A stretch of 64,000 nt of DNA from Litoreibacter ascidiaceicola (GTDB lineage: Bacteria; Pseudomonadota; Alphaproteobacteria; Rhodobacterales; Rhodobacteraceae): positions 310,001 through 374,000 of the forward strand of contig NZ_FQUV01000001.1 in the NCBI RefSeq assembly GCF_900129235.1, read 5' to 3'. Shown piece after piece: positions 57,137 through 64,000 of the stretch; position 1 is the first letter of the stretch, and each line of letters opens with the position of its first letter. Both the position numbers and the translations under genes were made by a program. Below the pieces are notes generated by a model. That model saw only the letters and a list, made by a program, of their open reading frames with translations. It searched no databases and had not been told where the DNA came from.

Positions 57137-58318
57137 ATGACAAAAGACTGGTCCCCCCGCACGAAATCCGTCCACAGCGGCACCCGCCGTTCCCAATATG
57201 GCGAAATGTCCGAAGCGATTTTCCTGACCCAAGGCTTCGTCTATGACAGCCCCGAGCAGGCCGAGGCGCGTTTCATCGAAAGCGGCCCCGAAGAATTCAT
57301 CTACGCCCGTTACGGCAACCCCACCGTGCGCATGTTCGAAGACCGTATCGCGGCCATAGAAGGCACCGAAGACGCCTTCGCCACCGCGTCGGGCATGGCT
57401 GCTGTCAGTGGCGCGTTGACCTCCATGCTGAAGGCGGGCGACCATGTGGTCTCCGCCAAGGCGCTGTTCGGATCGTGTCTGTATATTCTGGAAGACGTGC
57501 TGACCCGCTTCGGGGTCGAGGTCACCTTTGTCGACGGCACCGACCTGTCCGCATGGAAAGCTGCCGTCCGCGACGACACCAAGGCCGTCTTTCTTGAATC
57601 CGTCTCAAACCCCACGCTGGAAGTTATCGACGTCAAAGGCGTGGCCGAGATTGCGCACGCCAAAGGGGCGACTGTGGTAGTCGACAACGTCTTCGCCACG
57701 CCCGCCTTCTCGAAAGCGGCGGAGCTTGGGGCCGACGTCATCGTCTATTCCGCCACCAAACATATCGACGGTCAGGGCCGCTGTCTGGGCGGCGTGATCT
57801 GCGGCACCAAAGAGTTCATCCGCAAAACCGCCGAGCCTTACCTCAAGCACACCGGCGGCGCGCTGTCGCCGTTCAACGCGTGGGTGATGCTGAAAGGTCT
57901 GGAAACCCTGCACCTGCGCTGCAATGCGCAGGCTGAGAGCGCGTTGTTCATTGCAGAGGCGCTAGAGGGCCACAACAAGCTGGACCGCACGCTATACCCC
58001 TACTTGAACTCCCATCCGCAACAGGCTGTTGCAAAAGAACAAATGGGCGCTGGCGGCACGGTGATCTCGCTGGATATACAAGGCGGCAAGGAGGCGGCGT
58101 TTCGCTTCCTCAACGCGCTGGATATCATCCTGATCTCCAACAATCTGGGCGACAGCAAAAGCATTGTCACCCATCCTGCGACCACCACGCACCAACGCCT
58201 GAGCGACGAGAAACGCGAAGAGCTGGGCATCACTGACGGTCTCGTGCGCATCTCCATCGGCTTGGAAGACAAGGCCGATCTGCTGGCGGATATCCGCACA
58301 GCACTAGACGCGGTCTAG
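57137..58318 (+). CDS. metZ: O-succinylhomoserine sulfhydrylase
   Basis: 393 residues, a Cys/Met-metabolism PLP enzyme. Substrate and PLP phosphate region RYGNPTVRMFEDRIAAIEGT, then ATASGMAAVSGALTSMLKAG, aspartate in VVVDNVFATPAFSKAAELGA, PLP lysine in IVYSATKHIDGQGRCLGG, and SLGDSKSIV-like end (NNLGDSKSIVTHPATTTHQR). It makes homocysteine directly from succinylhomoserine and sulphide. It is controlled by the SAM-II riboswitch just upstream. Its own ribosome site is GAGG, five nt before the ATG. Confidence 0.95.
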   Translation: MTKDWSPRTKSVHSGTRRSQYGEMSEAIFLTQGFVYDSPEQAEARFIESGPEEFIYARYGNPTVRMFEDRIAAIEGTEDAFATASGMAAVSGALTSMLKAGDHVVSAKALFGSCLYILEDVLTRFGVEVTFVDGTDLSAWKAAVRDDTKAVFLESVSNPTLEVIDVKGVAEIAHAKGATVVVDNVFATPAFSKAAELGADVIVYSATKHIDGQGRCLGGVICGTKEFIRKTAEPYLKHTGGALSPFNAWVMLKGLETLHLRCNAQAESALFIAEALEGHNKLDRTLYPYLNSHPQQAVAKEQMGAGGTVISLDIQGGKEAAFRFLNALDIILISNNLGDSKSIVTHPATTTHQRLSDEKREELGITDGLVRISIGLEDKADLLADIRTALDAV

Positions 58319-58406
58319 GCCAAAAAGGTCGGTTTTCTTTTGTAACGCCGGCGTGCCGCCCCATATAGTGGCGCACGCCGACGCCGCATCCCGAGGAGGG
58401 AAAGCC

Positions 58407-59498
58407 ATGAACGTCCACACACCCGAGCCGACCCGCGAGGAGGCCGAAGCCGCCCTCGCCCTGCTGCGCCAGTGGGCGGGCAAGGTCTCAGCCGTCGAGG
58501 TGGCCGATCTGGACCCGCTGGTCTCCCGCCTGATCCCCGGTCAGGAACTGGCGAACTACCCCGCGCTGGCGCGCGCCTACCCAGAAGAATTCGCGGTGGA
58601 CGAGGCCTACAAAGCCTCCATGCCCGACCTGCAAAACGGCCCCTCCTCGCTGATCCGTGGGGCCAAGCAGCACATCCAGCACGTCGGCATCTCCAACTTT
58701 CGCCTGCCCATACGGTTTCATACCCGTGGCGGTGACGACCTGACGTTGGAGACGTCCGTCACCGGCACAGTGTCGCTGGAGGCGGAAAAGAAGGGCATTA
58801 ACATGTCCCGCATCATGCGCAGCTTCTACGCCCAAGCCGAGCAGACTTTCAGCTTCGAGGTGATCGAAGCCACGCTGGACGCTTATAAAACCGATCTGGA
58901 GAGCTTCGACGCCCGCATCCAGATGCGCTTTTCCTTCCCGATGAAGGTGCAATCCTTGCGCTCGGGTCTTGAGGGATACCAATATTACGACATCGCTTTG
59001 GAGGTGGTCGACACGCAAGGCACCCGCAAGAAAATCCTGCATCTGGACTATGTCTACTCCTCCACCTGCCCCTGCTCGCTTGAGTTGTCGGAACACGCCC
59101 GCCAGTTCCGCGGCCAGCTTGCCACGCCCCATTCGCAGCGCTCCGTCGCGCGGGTGTCGGTGGAAGTGGATTGCGAGCGCAACTGCCTGTGGTTCGAAGA
59201 CCTGATCGAACTGTGTCGCACCGCCGTGCCGACCGAGACGCAGGTGATGGTCAAACGCGAGGACGAGCAGGCCTTTGCAGAGTTGAACGCCGCCAACCCG
59301 ATCTTCGTCGAAGACGCCGCGCGGTCCTTCTGCGAGCAGTTGCAAGCCGATCCCCGCATCAAGGACTTCCGCGTGATCGCGTCACATCAGGAAAGCCTGC
59401 ACAGCCACGACGCGGTCTCCGTGATGACAGAAGGCCCGACATTTGCGGCTGACAGCTTGGATCCCAAGCTGTTTAACACGCTGTTTCATGTGGGGTGA
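58407..59498 (+). CDS. folE2: GTP cyclohydrolase FolE2 (type IB)
   Basis: 363 residues from the ATG at 58407, preceded by GAGGAGGG. Family blocks are HVGISNFRLPIRFHTRGGDD, TLETSVTGTVSLEAEKKGIN, MSRIMRSFYAQAEQTFSFEV, the metal cysteine in YSSTCPCSLELSEHARQFRG, and VKREDEQAFAELNAANPIF. It makes dihydroneopterin triphosphate, the first pterin of folate. FolE2 can use metals other than zinc and is often kept for zinc-poor conditions. It sits 88 bp after metZ, apart from folB and folP. Confidence 0.95.
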   Translation: MNVHTPEPTREEAEAALALLRQWAGKVSAVEVADLDPLVSRLIPGQELANYPALARAYPEEFAVDEAYKASMPDLQNGPSSLIRGAKQHIQHVGISNFRLPIRFHTRGGDDLTLETSVTGTVSLEAEKKGINMSRIMRSFYAQAEQTFSFEVIEATLDAYKTDLESFDARIQMRFSFPMKVQSLRSGLEGYQYYDIALEVVDTQGTRKKILHLDYVYSSTCPCSLELSEHARQFRGQLATPHSQRSVARVSVEVDCERNCLWFEDLIELCRTAVPTETQVMVKREDEQAFAELNAANPIFVEDAARSFCEQLQADPRIKDFRVIASHQESLHSHDAVSVMTEGPTFAADSLDPKLFNTLFHVG

Positions 59499-59697
59499 CG
59501 GGTTAAGAACAGCACAGCTCGACAACGTCGTCGCTCCGGCTTTTCTTGAATAGTCATTCTTCACGTCGCAGTGAAGCACACGACACCGCAACCACAATCT
59601 GGGTTAAGTTGACAGAGATCAACACGGCGCAGCTTGGGGTTCTTTAAGCCAGACAGAAGTGGCCATCCAATCGGCGACTTTTGACGGAGTTTAGCGC

Positions 59698-60708
59698 ATG
59701 CGCGAAGTCTTGATCTGGCTAAACGACCAATTGTTGCGGATGCAATGGTTGTCCGACTTGGTCACTCTTTTGGTGCGCGACGGCTTTGGGCTAGATCCGA
59801 CAAGTCAGGTCGGCGGAAGCATTCATTTCTTCATCTACGACGTGATCAAGATATTTATCCTGCTCTCGGTTCTGATCTTCAGCATTTCCTACGTGCAAAG
59901 CTATTTCCCGCCCGAGCGAACCCGTCGCATCCTGGGGCAACGTGAGGGATTGGGCGCCAATGTTATTGCGGCGCTTCTTGGGACCATCACGCCGTTTTGC
60001 TCATGCTCCTCCATTCCACTGTTTATCGGGTTTACCAGTGCGGGGCTGCCGTTGGCCGTAACCTTTTCATTCTTGATTTCCTCCCCGCTGGTCGATCTGG
60101 CCTCGGTTATCTTGCTGGCCAGCATTTTCAACTGGAGCATCGCTTTGGCCTATGTGGCAATCGGGTTGGTGCTGGCTGTCTTGGGCGGCACCCTGATCGG
60201 GCGCTTGAAGCTGGAAGATCAGGTTGAGGGTTTTGTCTATCAAAGCCCCGTCAGCGATCACGACAATGATGGCGCGATTAGCCGGCGCGAACGGGTGTCA
60301 TACGCCGCCGAACAAGTCATCGAAATAGTGCACCGGGTTTGGCTGTACGTTTTGATCGGCGTCGGCATTGGCGCGGCAATCCACAACTGGATTCCTGAAA
60401 CCTTCATTTCTGCCCTTTTGGGTCAGGACAAGTGGTGGTCGGTTTTGGTCGCAACGATTGTGGGCGTGCCGATGTATGCCGACATCTTTGGCACGCTCCC
60501 TATTGCTGAGGCCTTGGTGCAAAAAGGCGTCGGGCTTGGTACGGCCCTGACCTTTATGATGGCCGTGACCGCGCTGTCTTTGCCTTCAATGATTATGCTC
60601 AAACGGGTCGTAAAACTCCCCTTGCTGATAGTCTTCATCGGTATCGTCACTGTGGGGATCATACTGATAGGCTACACCTTTAATGCCACCGCCCATCTAT
60701 TTGTTTAA
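59698..60708 (+). CDS. DUF318/ArsP-family permease, probable organoarsenical exporter
   Basis: 336 residues with about eight membrane helices. The family motif TPFCSCSSIPLFIGFTSAG (residues 98-116) is followed by FSFLISSPLVDLASVILLAS. A second repeat contains GVPMYADIFGTLPIAEALVQ and TFMMAVTALSLPSMIMLKRV. A cytoplasmic loop between the repeats (residues 187-198) reads DHDNDGAISRRE, a complete EF-hand-type calcium loop. ArsP members export trivalent organoarsenicals; the link is supported by arsH downstream. Other DUF318 permeases have unknown cargo. Confidence 0.78.
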   Translation: MREVLIWLNDQLLRMQWLSDLVTLLVRDGFGLDPTSQVGGSIHFFIYDVIKIFILLSVLIFSISYVQSYFPPERTRRILGQREGLGANVIAALLGTITPFCSCSSIPLFIGFTSAGLPLAVTFSFLISSPLVDLASVILLASIFNWSIALAYVAIGLVLAVLGGTLIGRLKLEDQVEGFVYQSPVSDHDNDGAISRRERVSYAAEQVIEIVHRVWLYVLIGVGIGAAIHNWIPETFISALLGQDKWWSVLVATIVGVPMYADIFGTLPIAEALVQKGVGLGTALTFMMAVTALSLPSMIMLKRVVKLPLLIVFIGIVTVGIILIGYTFNATAHLFV

Positions 60709-60722
60709 AAAGGAGAAATGGA

Positions 60723-60959
60723 ATGATCATCAAGATATTAGGGTCCGGCTGCAAGAAATGCGCGGCCTTGGAAGAGAACGCTAAGGCGGCTGCAAAAACC
60801 GCAGCTATCAATGCCGACATTGAGAAAGTCACCGATATTGTCGCAATAGCCGGCTACGGGGTCATGTCCACACCAGGGCTCGTGATCGACGAAAAAGTTG
60901 TGGCTTCAGGGCGCGTGCTGAGCGCATCCGAAATTGGCGCGCTTCTCCAAGAGTCTTAA
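60723..60959 (+). CDS. Thioredoxin-like small redox protein (CxxC)
   Basis: 78 residues. IIKILGSGCKKCAALEENAK carries the Cys-x-x-Cys centre, and the cis-proline region is GVMSTPGLVIDEKVVASGRV. This is the redox-active disulphide protein 2/TM0996 type, often next to DUF318 permeases. It starts 14 bp after the permease gene with GGAG upstream. It may deliver reducing equivalents or metalloid to the permease (inferred from linkage). Confidence 0.85.
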   Translation: MIIKILGSGCKKCAALEENAKAAAKTAAINADIEKVTDIVAIAGYGVMSTPGLVIDEKVVASGRVLSASEIGALLQES

Positions 60960-61079
60960 GCAGCTGCCGGACCTTGTGCGCAAAGAGTCTGCGCTTTGAG
61001 TTCTAAGCAGGCACTAGCATATTCGACCCGCCCCGATTACACCGTTGCCGACCCGCAACGACTGAAAAGCCCGCACCTC

Positions 61080-61781
61080 ATGACCGACACGCCGCAACTC
61101 GACGACGTCCACTTCCAAGTCCCGGTTCAGCTACAGGCACAAAGCCCCGGCACGCATAAGCCACGCATCGCCATGCTCTATGGCTCGCTGCGTCAGGGCA
61201 GCTTTTCGAGGTCCATGACCGAGGAAGCCGCCCGGGTGCTGACCCGCATGGGCGCAGAGGTGCGCATCTTTAACCCGACCGGCCTGCCCCTGCCCGACAG
61301 CGAGGACGCGGATCATCCGAAGGTGGCGGAATTGCGCGAGTTGGTGACATGGTCTGAAGGCATGGTCTGGTGCTCGCCCGAGCGTCACGGGGCCATGACC
61401 GGTATCATGAAAACGCAGATCGACTGGATACCGCTCAGCATGGGCGGCGTGCGCCCAACGCAAGGCAAGACGCTGGCCGTGATGCAGGTCAACGCGGGGT
61501 CGCAGTCGTTCAACACCGTCAACCAGCTGCGCATTCTGGGCCGCTGGATGCGGCTGCTGACAATTCCCAACCAGTCGTCGGTGCCCAAGGTGTTTCTGGA
61601 ATTCGATGGCCGTTACCGGATGAAACCCTCGCCGTTCTACGACCGCATGGTCGATGTGATGGAGGAGTTGATGCGCTTCACCCTGCTGACCCGCGACATC
61701 AAGGATGAGTTGGTCGACCGCTATTCCGAGCGCAAGGAAAGCCATGCGGAACTGTCCAAACGGGTGAACAAGAAGGGCTAG
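61080..61781 (+). CDS. arsH: NADPH-dependent FMN reductase ArsH
   Basis: 233 residues from the ATG at 61080. Flavodoxin-like motifs are [20 protein letters not shown], then [20 protein letters not shown] and [20 protein letters not shown], with an ArsH-typical tail. ArsH oxidises trivalent organoarsenicals to the less toxic pentavalent forms with NADPH and FMN. With the ArsP-like permease and thioredoxin-like gene it makes a compact organoarsenical module. No arsR regulator is visible next to it. Confidence 0.9.
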   Translation: MTDTPQLDDVHFQVPVQLQAQSPGTHKPRIAMLYGSLRQGSFSRSMTEEAARVLTRMGAEVRIFNPTGLPLPDSEDADHPKVAELRELVTWSEGMVWCSPERHGAMTGIMKTQIDWIPLSMGGVRPTQGKTLAVMQVNAGSQSFNTVNQLRILGRWMRLLTIPNQSSVPKVFLEFDGRYRMKPSPFYDRMVDVMEELMRFTLLTRDIKDELVDRYSERKESHAELSKRVNKKG

Positions 61782-62383
61782 GCCGCGTCTTCCGGCTCGT
61801 CGGAATAGCGTTGTAGCATGCTGGCCTGAAGCATAAAGAACACGAATAACGCAGCGGGAAAGCCGAAGGTTTCAATCTTCACCCACGCGTCCGTAGACAT
61901 GAAGCGCCAGACCAGCTCGTTGGCGATGGCTAACCCCGCGAACATGGCGGTCAGGCGTTTGGTCAGGATCATCCAGCCCTCCGGTTTCAACGGCAGGAAA
62001 TCGTCCATCACATATTCCAGCCAAGAGCGCTTGAGCAGCAGTCCCAACCCCAGCATCGAGGCGAAGAAGCCGTAAACGATGGTGGTTTTGATCTTGAAGA
62101 ATTTCTCGTCGTTGAAATAGACCGTCAGCCCGCCAAAGAAGATCACCATAAACGCCGTCAGAACCTGCATCCGGCTAAGTTTGCCCGTCAGTTTCCACAA
62201 AATCGACATGGAGAGCAAAAGCAGCGGTACGAACAGGGCGGTCACCACGATGAAGCCGGAATATTCAGTGCCACCAATCAGGTACACCTCTTCCTTCATC
62301 TTCAGATAGGCCACGAAGAACAGCAGCACCGGCCCCAGTTCCAGCGCCGATTTCAGCCCTTGCGAGATTTTCTTCTCTGCCAT
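61778..62383 (-). CDS. yciB: Inner membrane-spanning protein YciB/IspZ
   Basis: 201 residues, five or six membrane helices. The opening [20 protein letters not shown] is the family signature, then [20 protein letters not shown] and [20 protein letters not shown], ending [20 protein letters not shown]. It is linked to septation and envelope integrity in other bacteria; its molecular role is not settled. Its end overlaps arsH by 4 bp convergently; the EamA gene lies 3 bp upstream on the same strand. Confidence 0.92.
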   Translation of the reverse strand: MAEKKISQGLKSALELGPVLLFFVAYLKMKEEVYLIGGTEYSGFIVVTALFVPLLLLSMSILWKLTGKLSRMQVLTAFMVIFFGGLTVYFNDEKFFKIKTTIVYGFFASMLGLGLLLKRSWLEYVMDDFLPLKPEGWMILTKRLTAMFAGLAIANELVWRFMSTDAWVKIETFGFPAALFVFFMLQASMLQRYSDEPEDAA

Positions 62384-62386
62384 GCT

Positions 62387-63292
62387 CTAGCCTCCTGCTT
62401 CCACGATCACCGCGCCAAGCGCGATCAGCGCCATCAAAGTCAACCGGCGCGGCCCGACTTTTTCCCCCAAGACGAGCCAGCCGATCAGGGCGGCAAACAC
62501 GGTCGAGGTCTCGCGCAATACCGCAGCCTCCCCCACATTGTCGAGCCGTGTCGCCATCATGATGGCTCCGAACGAGAAAAACGCCACGAACGCGCCCAGC
62601 ACACCGCGTTGCATCAGCGGGCCCAATGTCGGTCGGTCGGCCATGCGCCACCAACGGCGCGCGGCGATGGGCGGGATGAAGAACAGCCCGTCGAGGAAGA
62701 AGAACCACGCAAGGAAGGTGAACGGGTCCGCCGTGGCGCGGATGCCATAGGCGTCATAGGTAGTGTAGAGCGCCACGAACATCCCCGTGGCCACCGCCAG
62801 CCACAAGGCTGGTACCAGCGTGTCGCGGTTCAACGTGATCGTGCGCAGGTTATACACCGCCAGCCCGTAAATACCCGCCAAGAGCGTGGCGACGCCGAGC
62901 CACTGGATCAAGTTGAAGGTCTCGCCAAAGATGAAATACGCGCCGATGACCGCGAAAAGCGGCCCTGTGCCTCGGACCACGGGATAAACAACCGTGTAGG
63001 CGCCTTTGCTGTAGGTGAAGGCTTGCAGGACCTTATAGACGGAGTGGATCACGAAGGCGGTGGCGAAGATCAGCCACATATGCGGCTCCGGCCACGGAAC
63101 GACGAACAGCGCGAAGGGCGCGGCGATGAGGCCGTAGCTGAAATCGATTGCCCCGCGTGACAGCCACGGGTCGTGACGGCCTTTTTGCAGCGCGCCGAAG
63201 ATGGCGTGTAGAAGTGCTGCAGTCAGGGCGAGGATTAGCGCCAGCTGGTGTCCGGCCTCGGTGCCTTCCAGCGAGACGAGCCATGCGCTCAT
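62387..63292 (-). CDS. EamA-family (DMT) transporter
   Basis: 301 residues with ten membrane helices: LALILALTAALLHAIFGALQ, VVYPVVRGTGPLFAVIGAYF, LIQWLGVATLLAGIYGLAVY, FLAWFFFLDGLFFIPPIAAR and STVFAALIGWLVLGEKVGPR (the family's final signature), then LMALIALGAVIVEAG. Probably a metabolite exporter. It sits between ftsY and yciB on the same strand, 3 bp before yciB, a common gene order in Rhodobacterales. Confidence 0.86.
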   Translation of the reverse strand: MSAWLVSLEGTEAGHQLALILALTAALLHAIFGALQKGRHDPWLSRGAIDFSYGLIAAPFALFVVPWPEPHMWLIFATAFVIHSVYKVLQAFTYSKGAYTVVYPVVRGTGPLFAVIGAYFIFGETFNLIQWLGVATLLAGIYGLAVYNLRTITLNRDTLVPALWLAVATGMFVALYTTYDAYGIRATADPFTFLAWFFFLDGLFFIPPIAARRWWRMADRPTLGPLMQRGVLGAFVAFFSFGAIMMATRLDNVGEAAVLRETSTVFAALIGWLVLGEKVGPRRLTLMALIALGAVIVEAGG

Positions 63293-63365
63293 GATGCAGG
63301 GACCCTCCGGGGGGAATATTTATGCCAAGATGAAACCATGGGGGCGCGTTAACCTTAATGCGGCG

Positions 63366-64000
63366 TTACTCGGTGGCGGCACCCGTGAGGGCTTGCGCAA
63401 ATTCCTCGGGGTCGAACGGGGCAAGGTCGTCGATCTGCTCCCCCACCCCGATGGCATGGATCGGCAGTCCGAACTTATCCGCCAGCGCCACTAGCACGCC
63501 GCCTTTGGCCGTGCCGTCGAGCTTGGTCATCACGAGGCCGGAGACGTCGCTGATCTGGCGGAAGACGTCGACCTGATTGAGGGCGTTCTGCCCCGTGGTT
63601 GCATCGAGGACCAACAACGTGTTGTGCGGGGCGGTGTCGTCCTTCTTGCGGATCACCCGGACGATTTTGGCCAACTCCTCCATCAGATCGGCGCGGTTTT
63701 GCAAACGGCCCGCGGTGTCGATCATCAGCAGGTCCGCCCCGTCAGCCTCGGCTTTGGTCATTGCATCATAGACCAGCGACGCGGGGTCGGAGCCTTCGGG
63801 TGCGGTCAGCACGGGAACACCGGCGCGGTCCCCCCAGACCTGCAACTGTTCGACCGCCGCCGCGCGGAACGTATCGCCCGCGGCAATCACCACCTTTTTG
63901 CCCGCATTCGAAAACTGCAACGCCAGCTTGCCGATGGTCGTGGTCTTGCCCGAGCCATTGACGCCCACCACCAGCACCACCTGCGGGCGCTTGGGGTAGA
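63366..64000 (-). CDS. ftsY: Signal recognition particle receptor FtsY, C-terminal part (5' end off the window)
   Basis: The frame runs in from the right edge and stops at 63366. The visible 210 residues are the NG GTPase core: P-loop VVGVNGSGKTTTIGKLALQF, then IAAGDTFRAAAVEQLQVWGD, G3 DTAGRLQNRADLMEELAKIV, G4 TKLDGTAKGGVLVALADKFG and PIHAIGVGEQIDDLAPFDPE. It docks ribosome-SRP complexes at the membrane. The N-terminal acidic region lies outside. Confidence 0.96.
   Translation of the reverse strand, partial: YPKRPQVVLVVGVNGSGKTTTIGKLALQFSNAGKKVVIAAGDTFRAAAVEQLQVWGDRAGVPVLTAPEGSDPASLVYDAMTKAEADGADLLMIDTAGRLQNRADLMEELAKIVRVIRKKDDTAPHNTLLVLDATTGQNALNQVDVFRQISDVSGLVMTKLDGTAKGGVLVALADKFGLPIHAIGVGEQIDDLAPFDPEEFAQALTGAATE

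Overview
The window is a high-GC chromosomal segment, by eye about 60% G+C, from an alphaproteobacterium. It is most likely a marine Rhodobacterales (Roseobacter-type) member. The support is a SAM-II riboswitch upstream of metZ, a free-standing ctaD followed by a DUF2244 gene, two Hint-domain secretion-associated proteins, a glyQ / small membrane protein / glyS / PPDK-like cluster, and long CUT1-transporter catabolic operons. No complete insertion sequence, phage or CRISPR array was seen.

Layout. 1-7.3 kb: end of an MBL-fold hydrolase gene, an AEC transporter, a stand-alone Hint protein, an outer-membrane barrel protein, tRNA-Leu(GAG), a peptidoglycan-binding secreted protein, lipB, and an ECF sigma / anti-sigma pair. 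7.4-9.7 kb: ctaD (cytochrome c oxidase subunit I) and DUF2244. 9.7-14.7 kb is an accessory patch. A large RTX/Hint protein and sequence relics lie between a truncated and an intact copy of a yqeY-like gene. 14.8-24.3 kb: carA, a MshEN-glycosyltransferase, GntR, a pyrimidine 5'-nucleotidase, a UbiH-type hydroxylase, a PLP aminotransferase, a low-GC insert next to a duplicated gene end, two overlapping Lrp genes and ilvC. 24.4-37.9 kb: an EamA exporter, glmM, folP, folB, a SleB hydrolase, a divergent PPDK, glyS, a small membrane protein, glyQ, and a secreted protein with a probably dead trypsin domain.

37.9-51.5 kb is the most distinctive block: fourteen minus-strand genes, many overlapping by 1-4 bp. 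They encode a CUT1 ABC importer, three SnoaL-like proteins, a HisD-family dehydrogenase, an SDR, a LacI regulator, a bicupin, a MetE-C-like zinc enzyme, an alpha/beta hydrolase and an RraA-like protein. This looks like uptake and stepwise oxidation of a sugar-like or polyol-like compound. The substrate cannot be named from sequence and I recognise no described pathway with this composition.

52.1-64 kb: a ThDP-dependent decarboxylase-like enzyme with trkH; a saccharopine-dehydrogenase-like gene divergent from an Lrp gene; a SAM-II riboswitch, leader ORF and hairpin before metZ; folE2; a probable organoarsenical module (ArsP-like permease, thioredoxin-like protein, ArsH); yciB; a second EamA transporter; and the start-truncated ftsY running off the end. 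Folate genes folE2, folB and folP occur at two separate loci. No folK or carB was seen.
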